From the NCBI GenBank assembly GCA_020025205.1, contig JAHHSO010000044.1, positions 1-10,159 on the forward strand: 10,159 nucleotides of DNA. Reading direction: 5' to 3'. The DNA comes from Christensenellaceae bacterium (GTDB taxonomy: Bacteria; Bacillota; Clostridia; Christensenellales; Aristaeellaceae). How positions within the stretch are numbered: the stretch's first letter is position 1; each line of letters begins with the position of its first letter. Both the position numbers and the translations under genes were made by a program. The notes under the pieces were generated by a model. The model was not told the origin of the DNA. It did not search any database and saw nothing but the letters and a program-made list of their open reading frames with translations. This document shows positions 6,369-10,159 of the stretch, piece after piece.

Positions 6369-7616
6369 TTAGTTTTCTTCAAGGGCTGCCCGGCGCACCA
6401 TGTCCAGCGCACGAAGCGCCGCCAGAAAGCGTATCCGCTTCCTGTCGCCCGATAATTGCAGCCGCTCCACGTTAACGCCATTTCGGCTCGCGCACGCCAC
6501 ATACACAAGCCCCACAGGCTTTTCCTTCGTGCCTCCACCGGGTCCTGCAATGCCCGTTGTCGCCACAGTGATATCTGCGCCGCTCTTTTCTCTCAGCCCG
6601 CACGCCATTTCCAGCGCCGTCTGCTCGCTGACCGCGCCAAAGCGCGCCAACGTCTCTTCCTTCACGCCGCAGTATTTGACCTTCGCCTCATTGGCGTAGG
6701 TAACATGTGCCTCATTAAGTGCCGCAGAGATACCCGGATAGTCCACAAGCTGCGCCGCAACCAGTCCTCCCGTGCAGCTTTCTGCCGTCGCCACAGTCAG
6801 CCCGCGCTCAACGAGCGCGCGTCCGGCTGCTTCCTGCATGGAACCTTCTCCGGTCTCCATGACTGCATATACGCTGTCTCCCAGTACGCTGCAAAGCGCA
6901 CCAACAATCGGTGCAGCCTTCTCTATCGCCTGTTCTTCATTTTCGCCCCGCGCCGTCACGCGGAGCTGGCATTCACCCAGCTGACAGTACGGCGCAACAG
7001 TCACAGCGCCTTCCGCTTCAATCCACTGTGCGCATTTCTCCGCAACCTGAGATTCTCCCAAACCGTAAATGCGGATATAACGCGAGGCGATGCACCCGCC
7101 TGTGTACACAGCCAATCTGTCATAGACCTGCCCATCGAACATCGTCTGAAGCTCATGCGGCGGGCCAGGCAGCTGAACGACAATTTTGTTCTCTGTCTCT
7201 ATCAGGCATCCCGGCGCAGTGCCGCAGACGTTTTTGAGGATGGTGCAGCCTTCGGCAAACATGGCCTGCTTGCGGTTATTTTCCGGGCATGGGCGGCCAA
7301 TTTTCAAAAAATATGCCTGAACAGCGCTCCAACTCGCCTCATCAAATACCATCGGCAGCCCTAAAAGCTCCGCCGTGATTTCCTTGGAAAGATCATCCTG
7401 CGTAGGCCCAAGGCCGCCGGTTGTGATGACCAGATCGCTCCTTGAAAGTGCCAGTGCCAACGCTTCGCGCATCCTTTGAGGATTATCGCCCACTGTCTGG
7501 TGATAGTAGACGTTAATCCCCAGAGTTTGCAGCCTTCCAGAAAGAAACTGTGCATCGCTGTTGGCAATCTGTCCCATCAACAGTTCCGTGCCGATGGCCA
7601 CAATTTCTGCCACCAT
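6369..7616 (-). CDS. cinA: CinA family protein (nicotinamide-nucleotide amidase domain)
   Basis: A 415-residue two-domain CinA. The N-terminal COG1058 (MoCF/MoeA-like) domain begins MVAEIVAIGTELLMGQI and carries TTGGLGPTQDD at 65-75 and LPGPPHEL near 149-156. The C-terminal PncC-like domain, from about 258, carries TAESCTGG at 277-284 and TGIAGPGGGT at 354-363. This domain deamidates NMN in the pyridine-nucleotide salvage cycle, and the N-terminal domain is linked to ADP-ribose/NAD-type substrates. The ATG at 7616 is chosen over an upstream in-frame start at 7658. It matches the family N-terminus, has SD GGAGG 11 bases upstream, and sits one base after the pgsA stop instead of overlapping it by 41. 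It couples into recA through an overlapping stop/start. Confidence 0.96.
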   Translation of the reverse strand: MVAEIVAIGTELLMGQIANSDAQFLSGRLQTLGINVYYHQTVGDNPQRMREALALALSRSDLVITTGGLGPTQDDLSKEITAELLGLPMVFDEASWSAVQAYFLKIGRPCPENNRKQAMFAEGCTILKNVCGTAPGCLIETENKIVVQLPGPPHELQTMFDGQVYDRLAVYTGGCIASRYIRIYGLGESQVAEKCAQWIEAEGAVTVAPYCQLGECQLRVTARGENEEQAIEKAAPIVGALCSVLGDSVYAVMETGEGSMQEAAGRALVERGLTVATAESCTGGLVAAQLVDYPGISAALNEAHVTYANEAKVKYCGVKEETLARFGAVSEQTALEMACGLREKSGADITVATTGIAGPGGGTKEKPVGLVYVACASRNGVNVERLQLSGDRKRIRFLAALRALDMVRRAALEEN

Positions 7617-7617
7617 A

Positions 7618-8178
7618 TTACTTTGCGCCTCCCAGCACGCTGCGGTTCTGCCAGACATATTCGCCCATGGAATACAGCGTCATCACCGCCGTCGCCAACA
7701 TGAGGATGTTCGGGATCAGGCCGCGCTCCGTCACGGTCAGCAGCATGACCAGAATCATCTGAAGCACGGTTTTAATTTTTCCGCTCATTCCTGCCGCGAT
7801 CACATGTCCCTGCTCCACGGCGCACAGCCGCAGCCCGGACACGACAAACTCACGTGCAATAAAGATGATGCAGGCAGCCACATTCAGCCGGCCCATTGCG
7901 GTCAGCATAATGAATGCCGTATGTGTAAGCAGCTTATCTGCAATCGGGTCCATAAATTTGCCGAAATTGGAAATGAGATTATATTTGCGGGCAATTTTGC
8001 CGTCCAGCATGTCGGTGAAAGCCGCTGCCGCAAACACCAGAAGCGGAAGGAAGCAGAGCGTCTTATCCGTGCCAAAATAGTACAGCAAAAGAAGATACAG
8101 GGGCACCATGGCAATGCGAACCAGCGTCAGCTTGTTGGGCAGATTCAACTCTGTCCACGCTTCCCAGATCTTCTTCAT
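7618..8178 (-). CDS. pgsA: CDP-diacylglycerol--glycerol-3-phosphate 3-phosphatidyltransferase
   Basis: A 186-residue CDP-alcohol phosphatidyltransferase that makes phosphatidylglycerol-phosphate from CDP-diacylglycerol and glycerol-3-phosphate, in the cytoplasmic membrane. The family signature DxxDGxxARx8GxxxDxxxD is complete: D56, D59, G60, A63, R64, G73, D77 and D81. The N-terminus NLPNKLTLVRIAMVP and several hydrophobic segments (about 24-34, 42-55, 83-112, 130-175) fit PgsA of Bacillota. ATG 8178 shares ATGA with the rimO stop (4-base overlap), and GGGGGTG just upstream serves as SD inside rimO. Conserved position between rimO and cinA supports this over other CDP-alcohol transferases. 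Confidence 0.96.
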   Translation of the reverse strand: MKKIWEAWTELNLPNKLTLVRIAMVPLYLLLLYYFGTDKTLCFLPLLVFAAAAFTDMLDGKIARKYNLISNFGKFMDPIADKLLTHTAFIMLTAMGRLNVAACIIFIAREFVVSGLRLCAVEQGHVIAAGMSGKIKTVLQMILVMLLTVTERGLIPNILMLATAVMTLYSMGEYVWQNRSVLGGAK

Positions 8179-9485
8179 ACGCGCACCCCCGTCAGATCAT
8201 AAGCCTTTGAGCCAGTGATCTCGACATTCACAAAGGAACCGATTTCGCACGGTTCATCTGACGTGAAATAAATGTTTCCGTCTGTCTCCGGGGCTTCAAA
8301 CTCGCTCCTGCCTGCATAGCGGCTGCCGCGTTTTCCTTCCACCAGCACACGGCAGATCGTGCCCACGCGCTTCTTGTTTTCTTCCAGAGAAATCTGGTGC
8401 TGAGCGGTCATCAGTGTGTCATAGCGCACCTGCTTGACCTCTTCCTCCACCTGATTCTTCATTTCTGCCGCGCGCGTACCATCTTCCGGTGAGAACATAA
8501 ACGCACCCATGCGTCCAAACCTTGTCTCCTTGACGAAGTCCATCAGTTCTTCAAAGTCCGCATCGTTTTCCCCCGGGAATCCGACCATCAGCGTCGTGCG
8601 CAGCATCATGCCGCGCTCCTTGAACTTCCGGCAGATCTCGCGGATATGTTCGCTCGTCTCAAAGCGGTTCATATCGTTGAGGATATGCTGGCTGATATGC
8701 TGCATCGGCAGGTCGAGATATTTGCAGACGTTGGGCAGGTTCGCAATCGTATCCAGCAAACGATCATCCACGCGCTCAGGATAGCAGTACAGCGTGCGCA
8801 GCCATTCAACCCCCGGAATCGCCGCCACTTCCGCAAGCAGCTCCGGCAGCTGACTTTCGCCGCCCTCGTCCGTGCCATAGCGCGTAGTATCCTGTGCAAT
8901 GAGCGTGAATTCCTTCACGCCCTCGGATGCCAGGCGGCGCACTTCCTCCAGAATATCTTCCTTCGGCCGGCTCCTGTATCCGCCGCGAATCAGCGGAATG
9001 GCGCAGTATGAGCACCAGTTGTCGCAGCCCTCGCCAATGCGGATATACGCGCTGTACGGCGGTGTCGTCAATACGCGTCCATACTCGAAAAACGAACCAT
9101 CGTCATCCGTATAGACAGGGCGCTGACCAGCCTGTGCTTCCTCCAGCGCCTTGTCAAGTTTTTCATACTCGTTGACGCCCATGATAAGATCTATCTCTGG
9201 CATTTCTTCTCGGATCGCATCCGGGTAACGTTGTGCAAAGCAGCCCGTTGCCGCCAGAATGCGGCACACGCCGGTTTTCTTATATTCTGCCATTTCAAAC
9301 AATGTGGAAATGGCTTCTTCCTTCGCGGACTGAATGAATCCGCAGGTGTTGACGATGATGACCTCGGCCCTGGCCGGATCAGAAACAATCTGATATCCAT
9401 GCGTCTTGAGAACAGCGAGCATCTGCTCGGAGTCAACGCGGTTTTTGCTGCATCCCAGGGAAATCAGCCCTACTGTTGTTGCCAA
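8175..9485 (-). CDS. rimO: Ribosomal protein S12 methylthiotransferase, TTG start
   Basis: This 436-residue protein is a RimO-type radical SAM methylthiotransferase, which adds a methylthio group to an Asp of ribosomal protein S12. The N-terminal UPF0004 domain supplies the auxiliary cluster cysteines C12 (SLGCSKNRVDSE), C48 (NTCGF) and C82 (TGCFAQRYP). The radical SAM domain has C154, C158 and C161 (CDNWCSYC), and a TRAM-like domain lies at about 373-436. The start is TTG at 9485: the first internal ATG falls at residue 22 and would lose C12. AAAGGAG lies 7 bases before the TTG. It is the first gene of the rimO-pgsA-cinA-recA operon. MiaB is the main alternative, but SLGCSKN and NTCGFI favour RimO. 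Confidence 0.96.
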   Translation of the reverse strand: MATTVGLISLGCSKNRVDSEQMLAVLKTHGYQIVSDPARAEVIIVNTCGFIQSAKEEAISTLFEMAEYKKTGVCRILAATGCFAQRYPDAIREEMPEIDLIMGVNEYEKLDKALEEAQAGQRPVYTDDDGSFFEYGRVLTTPPYSAYIRIGEGCDNWCSYCAIPLIRGGYRSRPKEDILEEVRRLASEGVKEFTLIAQDTTRYGTDEGGESQLPELLAEVAAIPGVEWLRTLYCYPERVDDRLLDTIANLPNVCKYLDLPMQHISQHILNDMNRFETSEHIREICRKFKERGMMLRTTLMVGFPGENDADFEELMDFVKETRFGRMGAFMFSPEDGTRAAEMKNQVEEEVKQVRYDTLMTAQHQISLEENKKRVGTICRVLVEGKRGSRYAGRSEFEAPETDGNIYFTSDEPCEIGSFVNVEITGSKAYDLTGVRV

Positions 9486-9500
9486 ATTCTTGCTCCTTTA

Positions 9501-9516
9501 AGCGCCGATGGGCGCT
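9501..9516 (-). promoter_or_regulatory. Hairpin directly before the rimO SD
   Basis: AGCGCC and GGCGCT (9501-9506 and 9511-9516) form a perfect 6-bp GC-rich stem with a 4-base loop. On the minus strand it is followed at once by TAAAGGAG, the rimO SD. No T-run follows, so it is not a terminator; it could modulate access to the SD of a TTG-starting gene. Confidence 0.55.
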
Positions 9517-9533
9517 GAACGTTATACGGATTT

Positions 9534-9562
9534 ATTTTACCATGCCCGCCAGTCAATTACAA
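9534..9562 (-). promoter_or_regulatory. Candidate extended -10 promoter of rimO-pgsA-cinA-recA
   Basis: On the minus strand TTGTAA (9562-9557), 17 bases and TAAAAT (9539-9534), with TGG just before the -10. The -35 is 4/6 and the -10 is 5/6. It leaves a leader of about 42 bases that contains the hairpin at 9501-9516. Confidence 0.55.
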
Positions 9563-9659
9563 GGTGGAGACACAGCGAACTTTCCTACAGCAAATTTTTC
9601 TTCTGTGTCCAGCGTACAATGAAGTTTTCAAAAGTAAACAGGTCTTAGACATGCAGCTC

Positions 9660-9914
9660 CTGTAAGCAGGGGAAAATCAGCCGCTTGTGCCTTCTGGATC
9701 CCCGCAGCAGCCCATGTGCGGCAGGTCGGCATACGCCGTTCTTTGTCACAGCACTTCATGAACCCTTTTTGCGAACATCCCTTGACGCAGTCGAATTTTT
9801 CCTGTTTCAAGCCTGATGTTTCGATAAATAATCTGTCTGCGGCACTTTGGTGCAAACAAATATACTTTGATATTTGCAATCCCATGTGCTGTGTAATCAA
9901 CTGTTTTTATCCAT
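9660..9914 (-). pseudogene. Decayed IS200/IS605-family transposase TnpA fragment
   Basis: No frame is open through it, but splicing frames on the minus strand recovers the N-terminal half of an IS200-type TnpA (Y1 HUH transposase). From ATG 9914, behind AGAGGAAAG, it reads MDKNS, then a TGA, then LHSTWDCKY. After a net +1 shift it continues VYLFAPKCRRQIIYRNIRLETGKI, which matches the family's HIVFAPK-RRQIIY block. A further shift gives CSQKG near 9770. Around 9712-9732 ATGCCGACC...CACATG looks like a corrupted MPDHIHM, the HUH histidine motif. The C-terminal half, including the region of the catalytic Tyr, is missing. The gene must be inactive. Family call rests on pattern recognition; the limits are approximate. 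Confidence 0.78.
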
Positions 9915-10047
9915 TCACTTTCCTCTTTGCCAGGCCTTTCTTTATTCTCGCACAGGGCTGCGAATGGATTCCTTATCGCTGTAAGCTTTCCGTCCCCACT
10001 CGAAGGGGAAACATTTTACACAGGATCACATGTTCCCGCTCTTTGAT
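9915..10047 (-). other. Gene-free spacer, possible IS200 left-end remnant
   Basis: There is no gene here. On the minus strand it holds two small perfect hairpins upstream of the TnpA fossil: TCCCC/GGGGA with a 7-base loop (9993-10009) and TCGCA/TGCGA. IS200/IS605 ends carry subterminal hairpins without terminal inverted repeats, so these could be the left end. I could not place a boundary or target site. Confidence 0.3.
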
Positions 10048-10158
10048 TTATCCCACCTGCTGCCTGTTTCTCCGTTTTTTTACCCATCCTGTCATCTTCC
10101 AAATGACAATCACCACACACCGATAAATTGAGTACACCGCAAAAAATGCCAGCACACC
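10048..10158 (-). CDS. Possible C-terminus of a small membrane protein, 5' end beyond window
   Basis: Entering from the right edge, a minus-strand frame runs 36 residues to TAA at 10048-10050. It reads GVLAFFAVYSIYR, then VVIVIWKMTGW, then a basic end VKKRRNRQQVG. A hydrophobic span followed by a positively charged tail is typical of a membrane protein's cytoplasmic C-terminus. It is short and could be chance. I do not recognise the family; ftsK often lies here in related genomes but its C-terminus does not look like this. Confidence 0.35.
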   Translation of the reverse strand, partial: GVLAFFAVYSIYRCVVIVIWKMTGWVKKRRNRQQVG

Positions 10159-10159
10159 A

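Noticed and set aside
6456..7364. 302-aa plus-strand ORF opposite cinA
   Set aside because: Shadow of the CinA frame; no recognisable domain.
7561..8202. 213-aa plus-strand ORF opposite pgsA
   Set aside because: Shadow of PgsA, which has its complete catalytic signature.
9628..9900. 90-aa minus-strand Cys-containing ORF
   Set aside because: Starts at TTG without an SD and overlaps one of the frames of the decayed TnpA; better explained as pseudogene sequence.
9993..10009. tRNA-like T-arm (TTCGAGT loop with 5-bp stem) on the minus strand
   Set aside because: No matching acceptor, D or anticodon arms around it; probably a chance or IS-end hairpin.
9716..10126. 136-aa plus-strand ORF
   Set aside because: No SD, odd Cys/Phe/Pro-rich composition, and it lies antisense to the TnpA fossil.

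Overview
The window looks like chromosomal core sequence from a Bacillota (Firmicutes) bacterium, probably a Clostridia-like anaerobe. The basis is strong AGGAGG-type ribosome-binding sites, perfect or near-perfect sigma-A promoters, and a rimO-pgsA-cinA-recA cluster. DUF951, DUF1858, small alarmone synthetase and CNNM/CorC genes fit as well. G+C is roughly half by eye. The exact lineage is inference.

Layout. At the left edge, on the minus strand, is a CobW/COG0523 metal-handling GTPase. Its tail is a tandem array of His/Cys-rich 12-residue repeats that runs off the window. A divergent intergenic region of about 400 bases holds a perfect plus-strand promoter. Its structured leader has a terminator-like hairpin inside a long-range stem, and leads into a CNNM/CorC-type membrane protein followed by a PPC/DUF296 protein. 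Two convergent terminators separate these from a minus-strand DUF951-lepB operon driven by two tandem promoters. Upstream of that is a minus-strand small alarmone synthetase, divergent from a plus-strand DUF1858 redox-type small protein. Another pair of opposed terminators closes DUF1858 against the four-gene minus-strand operon rimO-pgsA-cinA-recA. These genes are tightly packed, and rimO starts at TTG behind a good SD.

The right 600 bases hold no intact gene. They contain a previously hidden, frameshifted fossil of an IS200/IS605-type TnpA transposase. At the very edge is what may be the C-terminus of a small membrane protein.

How the genes fit together. The rimO-recA cluster combines ribosomal protein methylthiolation, phospholipid synthesis, NAD-related metabolism and recombination, a common housekeeping arrangement. 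The left part has a metal theme: a CobW metallochaperone and a CNNM cation transporter candidate facing each other across one intergenic region. The two most interesting items are the leader of the CNNM gene, a candidate riboregulator, and the tandem metal-binding repeats of the CobW protein.
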